Shown piece by piece: positions 34,420-42,016 of a stretch of DNA of 64,000 nucleotides. The number at the start of each line of letters is the position of its first letter. Within the stretch, counting starts at the first letter, position 1. The stretch is from Streptomyces noursei (GTDB taxonomy: Bacteria > Actinomycetota > Actinomycetes > Streptomycetales > Streptomycetaceae), in contig NZ_LWBU01000373.1 in NCBI RefSeq assembly GCF_001646665.1, positions 62,334 through 126,333 on the forward strand, written 5' to 3'. The notes below the pieces were generated by a model. The model did not search any database and had not been told where the DNA came from. It saw only the letters and a program-made list of their open reading frames with translations. The position numbers and the translations under genes are program-made.

Positions 34420-34445
34420 CTACCCGCCAGACCGACCGAACAATC
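34420..34445 (-). promoter_or_regulatory. SigB-type promoter candidate of csbD
   Basis: Read on the minus strand: GATTG, 15 bp, GGGTAG, matching the Streptomyces SigB consensus GNNTN-N14-16-GGGTA. It is 70 bp upstream of the csbD start, in the gap after gvpK. Confidence 0.55.
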
Positions 34446-34483
34446 GGACAATTCACGCCTAACGGGACATCGTGGGTGTGTGG

Positions 34484-34921
34484 CTAGGGGGCCTCGCCCG
34501 GCGGCAGCAGCGTCCCCAGCGGCCCCAGGTCCAGGTTGAGGTCCTCCATGGTGAGGCCGTACGTCGCGCACAGGCCGGTCATCCGGTCGTGCAGCAGCAT
34601 CAGCGTCGCCCCCAGACGCTCCTCCTCGTCCTCGGACAGGTCCCCGGCGTCCACCCGGTGCAGCGCCTGCCGCTCCATGAGCTGCCGGAGCAGCTCGACG
34701 AGCGTCAGCACCAGCTTCATCAGGTCCCGCTCGACGGTGTCCGGGTCGGCGCTGATCCGCCGTGCCGGGCGCGCGGGGCCGGCGTCACCGCGCCGGGGCA
34801 GTTCCGCCGGGGCGGCCGGCAGCAGCCGGAAGGCCCGGGCGGCCGCGTCCGCGACCTCCTCGTAGCGGTCGCCGTAACGGTCCTCGGGGCGGTCCCGGTC
34901 CCGGTCCCGGTCAGGCGACAT
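34484..34921 (-). CDS. gvpK: Gas vesicle protein GvpK (cluster 1)
   Basis: A 145-residue GvpK: the conserved domain (about residues 53-140: DPDTVERDLMKLVLTLVELLRQLMERQALHRVDAGDLS and the ending EDLNLDLGPLGTLLP) is preceded by 50 residues of Asp/Arg repeats and a short linker. Cluster 2's GvpK is only 91 residues and lacks this extension. GvpK is an accessory protein needed for vesicle assembly. Last gene of cluster 1; its start overlaps gvpS by 11 bases. Confidence 0.93.
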   Translation of the reverse strand: MSPDRDRDRDRPEDRYGDRYEEVADAAARAFRLLPAAPAELPRRGDAGPARPARRISADPDTVERDLMKLVLTLVELLRQLMERQALHRVDAGDLSEDEEERLGATLMLLHDRMTGLCATYGLTMEDLNLDLGPLGTLLPPGEAP

Positions 34922-35165
34922 GGCGGTCCCGGGCGGTCTCCGCGCCGACGCCGCCCCAGGGCGAGGGGTTCTCCTCGCTGATGGACACGATCAGCGCGCG
35001 CAGCGACACGCGGACGAGGTCGATGTCGGCGATGGACAGCACGACGTCGCCGGTGATCACGACGCCGCCGGTCAGCAGGCGGTCCAGCAGGTCGATCAGG
35101 GCCACCTGCCGCTGGGGCAGCGGGTCGGCCCCGTCCTCCGGGGGCGGGACGGCGTCCATGGTCAT
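34911..35165 (-). CDS. gvpS: Gas vesicle protein GvpS (GvpA/J-fold, cluster 1)
   Basis: An 84-residue GvpA-family protein with the domain LIDLLDRLLTGGVVITGDVVLSIADIDLVRVSLRALIVS, a minor structural or accessory component in actinobacterial clusters. The start is the ATG overlapping the gvpL stop by 4 bases (ATGA); an internal ATG 2 codons later is possible. The C terminus reads SPWGGVG, similar to cluster 2's SPWGPAG. Confidence 0.92.
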   Translation of the reverse strand: MTMDAVPPPEDGADPLPQRQVALIDLLDRLLTGGVVITGDVVLSIADIDLVRVSLRALIVSISEENPSPWGGVGAETARDRHVA

Positions 35166-36016
35166 CCCGGAGCCGCCTCCTCCCGCGCCCCGTCCGCCCG
35201 GTTCTCCCCGTCCGCCCCGTCCGCCCGGTCCTCCGCGCCCGGCGCGCCCGCCGCGAAGGAGTACGGCGCCCACGGCCCGGTGATCTCGGCCCGCACCGGG
35301 GTGCCCGCACCGGCCGCCTCCCGCACGGCCGACAGGAACGCGTCGGACCTCCCGGACGGCACCAGGTACGCGTCATTGCTGACGTTCTCCGACGTGCCCC
35401 GCACCAGTGGTCCCTGCTGCACCCGGTGGCGCACATGCTCCACGGCGTGCGCGGAGGCCGCCTCGTGGACGCGCCGTACGGCATCGGCGGCCGCCCGGTG
35501 CGCCTCGTCCCTGGCGGTCCGCTCACGACTGCGGCTGCGCAGGTAGGCCCGCCCGGGGGAGAGCCGCGACGACTCGCCGGACCCGCCCGGGGGGCCGTCC
35601 GGCGCCGCGGCGGGCTCCGCGTACAGCTTGACGCCCCACTCGACGTGCCCGGCCAGCCGGGCGAGGCGGGAGCGGAACGCGGCGCCCCCGGCCGTGAGCA
35701 CGGCCCGCACGCCCTGGTCGTCCCGGTAGATGGTGGCCAGCCGCAGGGGCAGCACGGTGACGCGCGCCGCCACGGCGTCGATCACCCCGTGGTGGGCGCG
35801 GGCGACCGCCTCCAGCCAGTCCAGGTCCTCCAGGTGGGCCGCCAGCGGGCGCTCCTCGAAGTCGGCGGCGGGCACGTCGCTCACCACCGCCGCCACGTCC
35901 CCGGCGGCCACGACGCGCACGGGCGCCCCGTCCACGCCCCGAAGGCCGCGCACCGCGTCGTCCAGCGCGGGTGACGGTCCGGCGACGCCGTACACGTAAC
36001 TGACGCTCCCGGTCAT
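35162..36016 (-). CDS. gvpL: Gas vesicle protein GvpL (GvpF/L family, cluster 1)
   Basis: A 284-residue GvpF/L-family protein: an N-terminal domain opening SYVYGVAGPSPALDD, a central LEDLDWLEAVARAHHGVIDAVAARVTVLPLRLATIY region, a helical linker, and the family's terminal ITGPWAPYSF strand followed by 30 Glu/Asp/Gly-rich residues. GvpF/L proteins are assembly factors that interact with GvpA. Start overlaps the gvpJ stop by 4 bases. The acidic tail is absent in the standard family model. Confidence 0.93.
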   Translation of the reverse strand: MTGSVSYVYGVAGPSPALDDAVRGLRGVDGAPVRVVAAGDVAAVVSDVPAADFEERPLAAHLEDLDWLEAVARAHHGVIDAVAARVTVLPLRLATIYRDDQGVRAVLTAGGAAFRSRLARLAGHVEWGVKLYAEPAAAPDGPPGGSGESSRLSPGRAYLRSRSRERTARDEAHRAAADAVRRVHEAASAHAVEHVRHRVQQGPLVRGTSENVSNDAYLVPSGRSDAFLSAVREAAGAGTPVRAEITGPWAPYSFAAGAPGAEDRADGADGENRADGAREEAAPG

Positions 36017-36543
36017 CGGTCGTCCTCCGGCGGCCGTCGCCGCGCGGTGCCGTCCTCCGCCGTCCTCCGCCGTGGCGTGCCCGAACGGGTGGGGGCCCGG
36101 CGCCGGCGGCCCTCGGTCACCTCACCGGCGACGACGTCCTCGCGGGCGACCTCCCCGCGGGCGGCCCCGCGGGGCACGTCGTCGACGGGCTCCGCACGGT
36201 CGAGTGACCGCGTGCCGCGCAGGGCCGCGATCTCCTCGCGCAGCCGCCGGTTCTCCTCGGAGAGACTGGGGCGGCTGTCCGCGCGGGACGACAGCGACGG
36301 GTCGTGCTCCCACCAGTCGATGCCCATCTCCTTGGCCTTGTCCACCGAGGCCACCAGCAGCCGCAGCTTGATGGTCAGCAGCTCGATGTCGAGGAGATTG
36401 ATCTGGATGTCGCCCGCGATGACGATGCCCTTGTCCAGGACGCGTTCGAGGATGTCGGCGAGGTTCGCCGACGACCCCTGTCCGTAGGAGGGCGCGGCCC
36501 GGGAGGGGAAGGACCCGAGGTTGTCGGAGTGCGGTTCTGTCAC
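36013..36543 (-). CDS. gvpJ: Gas vesicle protein GvpJ (GvpA-fold, cluster 1, long tail)
   Basis: A 176-residue GvpA-family protein. The fold lies at about residues 25-85 (SSANLADILERVLDKGIVIAGDI, then IELLTIKLRLLVASVDKAKEMGIDWW) and is followed by a coiled-coil-like Glu/Arg helix and a 60-residue tail rich in Arg, Asp and Glu ending RRRPPEDDR. Cluster 2's GvpJ has 106 residues and stops after the helix. GvpJ is thought to shape the vesicle tips. The GTG start is 27 bp after the gvpZ stop. Confidence 0.92.
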   Translation of the reverse strand: MTEPHSDNLGSFPSRAAPSYGQGSSANLADILERVLDKGIVIAGDIQINLLDIELLTIKLRLLVASVDKAKEMGIDWWEHDPSLSSRADSRPSLSEENRRLREEIAALRGTRSLDRAEPVDDVPRGAARGEVAREDVVAGEVTEGRRRRAPTRSGTPRRRTAEDGTARRRPPEDDR

Positions 36544-36570
36544 GGCAGGTCGACCTCGTTCCGTCGGTGG

Positions 36571-37770
36571 TCAGCCACGTGCCCCGGCCCGGCGGCGCGG
36601 ACGTTCCTCTTCGTCGGGCTCCTCGTCCTCGTCCTCCCAGTCCTCCTCGTCGTCCTGGCGTGCCTCGTCCTCGTCGTCCCAGTCCCCGTCCTCCGGTTCG
36701 ACGTCGCGGTCGTACGCCTCGTCGTCGTCCTCGGACCGGCCGCGTCCCTCGCGGCCCCGGACCTCCTCCTCGTCCTCGCTTCCCTCCTCGTCGGAGTCCT
36801 GGTCGGCGTCCTCGGAATCCTCGTCCTCCTCGGACTCCTCGCCCTCCGGGCGGTCCTCGTCGTCGGCCCTGTCCTCCCCCTCGCCGCCTTCCTGGTCCTC
36901 CTGCTCCTCCCGCTGCTTCTGCTCCTCTTCCTCCTTCACGGCGTCGTCGTGCTCCCGCACCACCTCGCCGTCGCGGATCTCACCGCGCCAGCCCTCGGCG
37001 GGCTCGCCCTTCATCGTGACGAACTTGCGGAACAGCTTCAGGTCCAGCCGCGCGCGCCTGCCCTGGGCCCGCCAGATGTTGCCGGTCTTCTCGAACAGGC
37101 CCTTGGGGAAGTACTCGAGGACCAGCAGCACCTTGGTGAGGTTGTCGTCCAGGGAGTGGAAGGTCACCACACCCTTCGTGGTGCCCTTGGGGCCCTCGGA
37201 GGTCCAGGAGATGCGTTCGTCGGCGACCTGCTCGACGATCGACGCCTTCCAGCTGCGGTTGGACTTGGCGACCTTCGTCTGCCAGGAGGTCGTGATCTCG
37301 TCGTTCTGCTCGACGTTCACCACGCCCTTGGCGAAGCGCGAGAACTCCTGGTACTGCGTCCACTGGTCATAGGCCTGGCGCACGGGGACGCCCACGTCGA
37401 TGTCCTCGATGATGACGACGCTCTTGCCCCGGGTCTCGCCCTTGCCGCCCTTGCCGCCCTTGCCGGTGATCTTGCCGACCAGTCCGGAGACCTTGTCCTT
37501 CACGCTACTGCCCATGTGCGACATCGCCATGGATGCCGCCGCACGGCCGGGTGACTTGCCCTCTCCCAGCGCTTGACCGCCCTTGGCGAGCGTGCCGAGA
37601 GCGCCTCCCAGCGACTTGCCCGGGTCCCCCAGCTGCTGGGTCGCCTCACCGAGGCGATCCCCCAGGCTGCTGACCGCCCGCTCGGCGCGTGCTTCGAGGT
37701 ATCCGCGCAGCTCGTCCTTGAGCCGGTCGCCCGCGTCGCCCGCGATGTCCTTCATCCTGCCGTCGGTCAT
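36571..37770 (-). CDS. gvpZ: Gas vesicle-associated SRPBCC protein GvpZ with long acidic tail
   Basis: A 399-residue protein in three parts: a helical N terminus (1-110, with an amphipathic KDELRGYLEARAERAVSSLGDRLGE helix and a GKGGKGGKG basic linker), an SRPBCC cyclase/dehydrase-like domain (about 115-270: VPVRQAYDQWTQYQEFSRF, then SWTSEGPKGTTKGVVTFHSL) and an extremely acidic, disordered tail of about 125 residues (runs of EEE and DDD, few hydrophobics) ending in RRRAGARG. Only cluster 1 has it. The tail could bind water or cations or keep vesicle surfaces apart. Overlaps gvpY by 4 bases. Confidence 0.8.
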   Translation of the reverse strand: MTDGRMKDIAGDAGDRLKDELRGYLEARAERAVSSLGDRLGEATQQLGDPGKSLGGALGTLAKGGQALGEGKSPGRAAASMAMSHMGSSVKDKVSGLVGKITGKGGKGGKGETRGKSVVIIEDIDVGVPVRQAYDQWTQYQEFSRFAKGVVNVEQNDEITTSWQTKVAKSNRSWKASIVEQVADERISWTSEGPKGTTKGVVTFHSLDDNLTKVLLVLEYFPKGLFEKTGNIWRAQGRRARLDLKLFRKFVTMKGEPAEGWRGEIRDGEVVREHDDAVKEEEEQKQREEQEDQEGGEGEDRADDEDRPEGEESEEDEDSEDADQDSDEEGSEDEEEVRGREGRGRSEDDDEAYDRDVEPEDGDWDDEDEARQDDEEDWEDEDEEPDEEERPRRRAGARG

Positions 37771-38372
37771 GCCCCTGACCTCCTCGCCGTGCCACTGGAC
37801 TTCTTCTGGCGCGCGGCGCCACCCTCCTTGTCCCCGGACGTACGGCGCGGCCGCTCGGAACCGGCCTTCGCCGACCGCTTCCGCGGCTTCGGGCGCTGTT
37901 CCTCCTCGGCGCCCGACTCCCCGCCCTCGTCGTCAGCCCCGTCCTGGCGCTGCTCCCGGTCCTCCTTGCCGCCCCGGTCCTCGCCCTCGGACTCGTCCCG
38001 GTCCTCCTGTTCGTCCCGGTCCTCGTCCTCCGGCTCCTCACCGGCCGCCCGGTCCTCGTCCTTCTCGCCCTTGAGGGGAGGCAGGCCCTCGCGCAGCCCC
38101 GCGGTCCGCGAGTGCAGGGAGTCGGCCAGCCGGTCCGCCCTGGCGGCGACGGCCGTCGTGGCCGCCTCCTTGCCGGCGGTGACGAGTTCCTTGCGTATCC
38201 GCTCGCCGAGCGCGTCGATGGCGGGCGAACCGGTGACCGCCGAGGCGATCTCCTTGGGGTTGATCTTCTTTCTGAGCATCCAGGTCGCAGCGGTGACGGC
38301 GAGTTTGCCCTTCTTGGTCCGGCCCAGGACGTAACCGCCCAGCAGTGCCGCACCGATCGTCGCGTTGTTCAT
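37767..38372 (-). CDS. gvpY: Gas vesicle-associated protein GvpY
   Basis: A 201-residue protein with an N-terminal hydrophobic stretch NATIGAALLGGYVLGRTKKGK that may be membrane- or vesicle-associated, a helical middle (AIDALGERIRKELVTAGKEAATTAVAARADRLADSL), a 60-residue Asp/Glu-rich stretch and a basic C terminus. It is of the kind seen only in the longer actinobacterial gvp clusters, and relatives are sometimes mislabelled as DNA primase, which nothing here supports. GAGGAGG precedes the ATG. The function is unknown; charge pattern suggests polyelectrolyte interaction with vesicles. Confidence 0.75.
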   Translation of the reverse strand: MNNATIGAALLGGYVLGRTKKGKLAVTAATWMLRKKINPKEIASAVTGSPAIDALGERIRKELVTAGKEAATTAVAARADRLADSLHSRTAGLREGLPPLKGEKDEDRAAGEEPEDEDRDEQEDRDESEGEDRGGKEDREQRQDGADDEGGESGAEEEQRPKPRKRSAKAGSERPRRTSGDKEGGAARQKKSSGTARRSGA

Positions 38373-38394
38373 CGTGGGGAGTCCTCCTCGGACG

Positions 38395-38646
38395 TCATGG
38401 TTCGCGGCCTTCCTGGAAGCGCTTGATCTCCTCCAGCCGGTCCAGCAGTTCGTCCTCACGCCGGTCGAAGGTCTCCTGATCGATCCGCCCGGACGTCAGT
38501 TCCTCCTCCAGCTCCTTCAGCGCCTGCAGGACCGGCCGCGTGTCGTAGTACTCCTGCTCCGCCGCCTCGGTGACTCTCCGTACGACCCATCCGACGCCCC
38601 GCACGGGGGCGAGGGGGAGGGTGACCAATTGGGTGAAGAGCCCCAT
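38395..38646 (-). CDS. gvpG: Gas vesicle protein GvpG (cluster 1)
   Basis: An 83-residue GvpG: the N-terminal hydrophobic GLFTQLVTLPLAPVRGVGWV segment and a C-terminal helix ending QETFDRREDELLDRLEEI. GvpG is a small accessory protein needed for assembly, probably with GvpF and L. The ATG has GAGG 5-9 bases upstream. Sits between gvpF and gvpY. Confidence 0.93.
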   Translation of the reverse strand: MGLFTQLVTLPLAPVRGVGWVVRRVTEAAEQEYYDTRPVLQALKELEEELTSGRIDQETFDRREDELLDRLEEIKRFQEGREP

Positions 38647-38660
38647 GACCGGCGCACCTC

Positions 38661-39374
38661 CTAGACGAAGCTGTAGGGCGGCAGCGGTCCGTGCAGCCGG
38701 AAGTCGAAGTCCTCGCCGTACTCCCCGACGAGCTCCGCCTCCCGTTCCAGGAAGGCGTTCTGCCGGGTCCGCTCGACGAGGAAGGAGGCGCTGACGAAGT
38801 CGTCCCCGACGGCCTCCGACTCCCGCACCTCCCTCGCCAGCGGGCGCAGGGCCTCGACGACCGAGGCGCCGAGCGCCGTGCGGCGGGCCGTGACCTCGGC
38901 CGCGACCAGTTCCCCGAGGGAGATCTTCAAGTCCTGACCGCCGTGCCCGCTGCGGATCTCCTCGTTCATGCGCCGGGCGTCGTCCGACTCCCGCAGGACG
39001 GCCGCCAGCAGCAGGTCCTCGGGGCAGGACGCCTTCAGGTGGAACTCCGCACAGCCATCGAGGGCGCGGAGGCGGTCGCGGTAGTTCGCGGCGCGTTCCC
39101 TGAGCGCGTCGGTCACGGCGTCGTCGTCCGGCGCCAGTGCGCCGAAGCGCAGGGGCAGCACGCCCGCCTGCCCGAGGAGTTCCTGGAGCACCGTTTGGTG
39201 GGCGAGGACGTCACGGCGCTTGGCCCGCAGGCCCTCCGGTGCGTCACTGACGACGGCGGCGAGGTCGCCCTCCGTCACCACGCGCAGCTGCTCGGCCGGC
39301 TCGCCGACCCCGGTGACCCCGTCCAGCCGGAGGGGATGGTCGGCGGGGGTGATCGCGTAGACGTAGACCGCCAT
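38661..39374 (-). CDS. gvpF: Gas vesicle protein GvpF (cluster 1)
   Basis: A 237-residue GvpF/L-family protein beginning MAVYVYAITPADHPLRLDGV, with the central AHQTVLQELLGQAGVLPLRFGALAPDDDAV block and terminal HGPLPPYSFV. It is an assembly chaperone that binds GvpA. It starts 3 bp after the gvpA stop and is 14 bp before gvpG. The cluster 2 counterpart has 238 residues, aligns end to end and ends in the same GPLPPYSFV block. Confidence 0.94.
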   Translation of the reverse strand: MAVYVYAITPADHPLRLDGVTGVGEPAEQLRVVTEGDLAAVVSDAPEGLRAKRRDVLAHQTVLQELLGQAGVLPLRFGALAPDDDAVTDALRERAANYRDRLRALDGCAEFHLKASCPEDLLLAAVLRESDDARRMNEEIRSGHGGQDLKISLGELVAAEVTARRTALGASVVEALRPLAREVRESEAVGDDFVSASFLVERTRQNAFLEREAELVGEYGEDFDFRLHGPLPPYSFV

Positions 39375-39377
39375 GAC

Positions 39378-39833
39378 TCACTCTTCCCGGCGCCGGGGAG
39401 GACGGCGCGGCCGTGACCTCTCCCGCTCCTCTGCCGGTTCCGGTTCCTCCTCGCGCTCGCCGTCGCGTCCCTTCCGGAACGAGTCGGAGAAGGCCTCCAC
39501 GGCCCCGGTGAGCGCCCCCTTGCTCTTGCCCCGGGCCCCGCCCTCGGTCATCTCCCCGACCAGTTCGGGCAGCTGCGTGGGGGCCTTGCGCCCGCTTTCC
39601 AGGTCGAGCCGGTTGCACGCCTCGGCGAAGCGCAGATACGTGTCCACGCTGGCCACGACGATGCGGGCGTCGACCTTCAGGATCTCGATGCCCACCAGGG
39701 ACACGCGGACGAACACGTCGATGACGAGTCCGCGGTCCAGGATCAGTTCCAGTACGTCGTAGAGCGAGGAGGAGGATCCGCCGCCGCCACCGCGCGCGAC
39801 CGGGCCTCCGCCTCCTTGCGGCACCACCGTCAT
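39378..39833 (-). CDS. gvpA: Main gas vesicle shell protein GvpA (cluster 1)
   Basis: A 151-residue GvpA. The shell fold is residues about 23-80 (SLYDVLELILDRGLVIDVF, then VRVSLVGIEILKVDARIVVASVDTYLRFAEACNRLDL), followed by the actinobacterial extension GGARGKSKGAL and a strongly charged C terminus (DGEREEEPEPAEERERSR, then Arg-rich). Over the fold it differs from the cluster 2 GvpA at about 6 of 58 positions. A Gly-rich run precedes the fold. The ATG has GAGGAGG 6 bases upstream. Confidence 0.95.
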   Translation of the reverse strand: MTVVPQGGGGPVARGGGGGSSSSLYDVLELILDRGLVIDVFVRVSLVGIEILKVDARIVVASVDTYLRFAEACNRLDLESGRKAPTQLPELVGEMTEGGARGKSKGALTGAVEAFSDSFRKGRDGEREEEPEPAEERERSRPRRPPRRREE

Positions 39834-39890
39834 GGTGCCTCCTCTCACGGACCGCCTGCTCGCTCGGTCCGGGTCCGGTCGTTCCGGTCC

Positions 39891-40220
39891 TCAGGTGCGC
39901 CGATCGATCTGCCCGCGCGTGTAGCGCCGGACCCGTTCGTACGCCATGAGCTCACCCTCGGCGTCGAGCGTCACCCGGTAGCTGGCCAGCACACTGGTCG
40001 TCTCGGGAATCCGCTCGAGCTCCAGCACCTCCACCTCGGCCTCCCACCCGTCATCGGTGGGCCGGAGTGCGGAGATCGACTCCGGTGGCCTGCCCAACAG
40101 TTCTTCCAACTGCTGGGCGGCGGAGCGCATCGCCTTCGGTGCCGACATCCGGCGGGGCCGGCGGCTCCCGCCATCGCGGGGCTCACGCCGTGGCCGGTCG
40201 CCCTGCTGCTCCGAAGACAT
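39891..40220 (-). CDS. gvpO: Gas vesicle protein GvpO (cluster 1)
   Basis: A 109-residue GvpO: a basic N terminus (SEQQGDRPRREPRDGG), then AMRSAAQQLEELLGRPPESISALRPTDDGWEAEVEVLELERIPETTSVLASYRV and the family ending YERVRRYTRG. GvpO is an accessory protein, in haloarchaea a regulator-like component. The ATG was preferred over an in-frame GTG 9 bases upstream because it is better spaced from GGGTGAG. It opens cluster 1; the promoter must lie in the 98 bp before it or further upstream through the VOC gene. Confidence 0.92.
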   Translation of the reverse strand: MSSEQQGDRPRREPRDGGSRRPRRMSAPKAMRSAAQQLEELLGRPPESISALRPTDDGWEAEVEVLELERIPETTSVLASYRVTLDAEGELMAYERVRRYTRGQIDRRT

Positions 40221-40238
40221 CGTCGTCACTCACCCGCT

Positions 40239-40298
40239 GTCATAACAGACATAGGCGTCATAACGCCTCGAAGTAAGCATATAGGACTTACGGTCGGA
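40239..40298 (-). promoter_or_regulatory. AT-rich control region of gas vesicle cluster 1 with repeated GTCATAAC
   Basis: Two exact GTCATAAC sites (40239-40246 and 40257-40264, 18 bp apart) lie between gvpO and an inverted repeat GTAAG-N9-CTTAC (40273-40291 as CTTAC/GTAAG on the other strand). The second repeat lies within a GGCGTTATGACGCC hairpin. This stretch is far less GC-rich than its surroundings, and TTACTT-N17-TATGTC is a possible promoter. Confidence 0.4.
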
Positions 40299-40318
40299 GT
40301 TCAGGGGCGACGGCGGGC

Positions 40319-40666
40319 TCAGCGACGCTGGTCGACGTACTCGAAGACCGATCCGTCGGGGTGGACGGCGATGAGATTGCGGCCCACGGGCGTCGGCACG
40401 GGGCCGGCCACGACCTTGGCGCCCGCCGCGGTGAGCGTGGTGTGGGCGGCGTCCACGTCCTCGACCGCGATCGTCGCCGCGACCTTGCGCAGGATCTCCA
40501 ACTCGGACTCGGGGCCGCTCATCAGCAGGAAGCAGCCGATGGCCGCCACGGACACGCCGCCGCGCTCGAAGCGGAGCGCGGGGCTGCCGGTGAGCCGTTC
40601 GTAGAAGACCACCGAGGTCTCCAGGTCGTCGACGCAGACGCGCAGCGTGGTGCCGAGGATCTCCAT
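40319..40666 (-). CDS. VOC-family (glyoxalase/bleomycin resistance-like) protein
   Basis: A 115-residue single-VOC-domain protein: LRVCVDDLETSVVFYERLTG as the first beta-alpha unit, a central strand, IAVEDVDAAHTTLTAAGAKVVAGPV, and the terminal NLIAVHPDGSVFEYV that usually carries a metal-ligand Glu. Substrate and metal use are unknown; most such proteins are small-molecule binding or drug-sequestering. Divergent-free, same strand as gas vesicle cluster 1 and ends 98 bp before gvpO. Confidence 0.85.
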   Translation of the reverse strand: MEILGTTLRVCVDDLETSVVFYERLTGSPALRFERGGVSVAAIGCFLLMSGPESELEILRKVAATIAVEDVDAAHTTLTAAGAKVVAGPVPTPVGRNLIAVHPDGSVFEYVDQRR

Positions 40667-40967
40667 ACGGGCGAGGGTAGTTGACGGCGCACGGCCGCGA
40701 GATCGATTCGCCCGCGGTGCAACCGCGGGTACGGGCCCGACGGCCGCGGCGGCCCCGCCGGACCGGCCGCCCGGCCCGGCGGGGCCCCGCCGCCGGGACG
40801 GCCCCGTCCCCGCCGGCCGGCGGTGCGCCCGCGCCCCGTGACGCCCCGGTTCCGCACCCGGAACGGCCGGCGGATGCCGCCGCGGCGGGCCCGCGCCGAT
40901 CCGTCACGGGTCCGGGGGGACGGGTCCGCGACGCCCCGTCGTCACGCCCCCGCCGGAACCGGGGACG
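40667..40967. other. Non-coding gap, 301 bp
   Basis: No gene was found. CCCGCGGT and ACCGCGGG (40711-40729) make a perfect 8-bp stem that could terminate the methyltransferase transcript or shape the VOC leader; the rest is GC-rich without further structure I can read. Confidence 0.5.
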
Positions 40968-41774
40968 TCAGGCGCGGCACAGCAGTTCGCCGTGCGGGAC
41001 CAGGAACCAGCCGTCGTCGTGGCGCCCCCACTCCCGCCAGGCGTCGGCGATCGCGGCCAGCCGGTCTGCCGTCGCGTGGCCGCCCCCGATCGCGAGCCCC
41101 GCGTACGCCGAGGCGGTCGTGCGGTCCGCCCACAGCCCGCTCCACCAGGCGCGCTCGTCGGGGGTGGCGAAGCACCAGGCCGCCGCGGTGGCGGTGATGT
41201 CGGTGAACCCGGCCCGCCGCGCCCAGGACAGCAGCCGGCGGCCCGCGTCCGGCTCGCCGCCGTTGGCGCGCGCCACGCGCCGGTAGAGCTCCAGCCACTC
41301 GTCGAGCACGGGCACCTCGGGGTACCAGCCGAACGCCGCGTAGTCACTGTCGCGCACGGCGACCACCCCGCCGGGGCGGCACACCCGCCGCATCTCGCGC
41401 AGCGCGCCCACCGGGTCGCCCACGTGCTGGAGCACCTGGTGGGCGTGGACCACGTCGAACGAGTCGTCCGGGAAGTCCAGCGCGCGGACGTCGGCGACCG
41501 CGAAGCGGACGTTGTCCAGGCCCCGTTCGCGGGCGGTGGCCCGGGCCTGTTCCAGTACGCCCGCGGCCGCGTCGACCCCCGTCACCCGGCCGCCCGGGGC
41601 GACGAGCGCTGCCAGGTCGGCCGTGATGGTCCCGGGGCCGCAGCCCACGTCCAGCACCTCCATCCCCGGCCGCACCTCCGTGAGCAGGTACGCCGCCGAG
41701 TTGGCGGCCGTCCGCCAGCGGTGCGAGCGCAGCACCGATTCGTGGTGCCCGTGCGTGTAGACGGCGTCGGCCAT
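40968..41774 (-). CDS. Class I SAM-dependent methyltransferase
   Basis: A 268-residue methyltransferase of the Methyltransf_11/UbiE-like type: motif I EVLDVGCGPGTITADL, acidic loop at GVDAAAGVL, motif II region ADVRALDFPDDSFDVVHAHQVLQH, post-II VCRPGGVVAVRDSDY. The C-terminal half has a tryptophan-rich AAAWCFATPDERAWWSGLWADR segment of unknown purpose. Substrate unknown. Divergent from the NADH dehydrogenase gene with two spaced CTGATACG repeats between them. Confidence 0.88.
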   Translation of the reverse strand: MADAVYTHGHHESVLRSHRWRTAANSAAYLLTEVRPGMEVLDVGCGPGTITADLAALVAPGGRVTGVDAAAGVLEQARATARERGLDNVRFAVADVRALDFPDDSFDVVHAHQVLQHVGDPVGALREMRRVCRPGGVVAVRDSDYAAFGWYPEVPVLDEWLELYRRVARANGGEPDAGRRLLSWARRAGFTDITATAAAWCFATPDERAWWSGLWADRTTASAYAGLAIGGGHATADRLAAIADAWREWGRHDDGWFLVPHGELLCRA

Positions 41775-41833
41775 CGCGTACTCCCCTGGTAGCGCCGGGT
41801 GGTCGGTGCCGTCAGCCTAGACCGGTCGTGTCA

Positions 41834-41866
41834 CATCCTGATACGTACTTCTCGCATTCTGATACG
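41834..41866. promoter_or_regulatory. Tandem operator candidate: two CATnCTGATACG repeats
   Basis: CATCCTGATACG and CATTCTGATACG are spaced exactly 21 bp apart, two helical turns, in the 242-bp gap between the divergent methyltransferase and NADH dehydrogenase genes. This arrangement suits side-by-side binding of a regulator dimer. No matching regulator is in the window. Confidence 0.45.
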
Positions 41867-42016
41867 CGCTCACGGGGCGGCCGACGGCCCCCGGGGAGGC
41901 CCCGGACCCGGTGTGCGACCGGTATGCCGCGTTTGGGCGGCAGGCTCCGGGGCACCGGGAAGGTCCGCCCGCTTCACGCGGCTGTGCCGTAACGCAGACA
42001 TGACGCTGGAGGCCCT

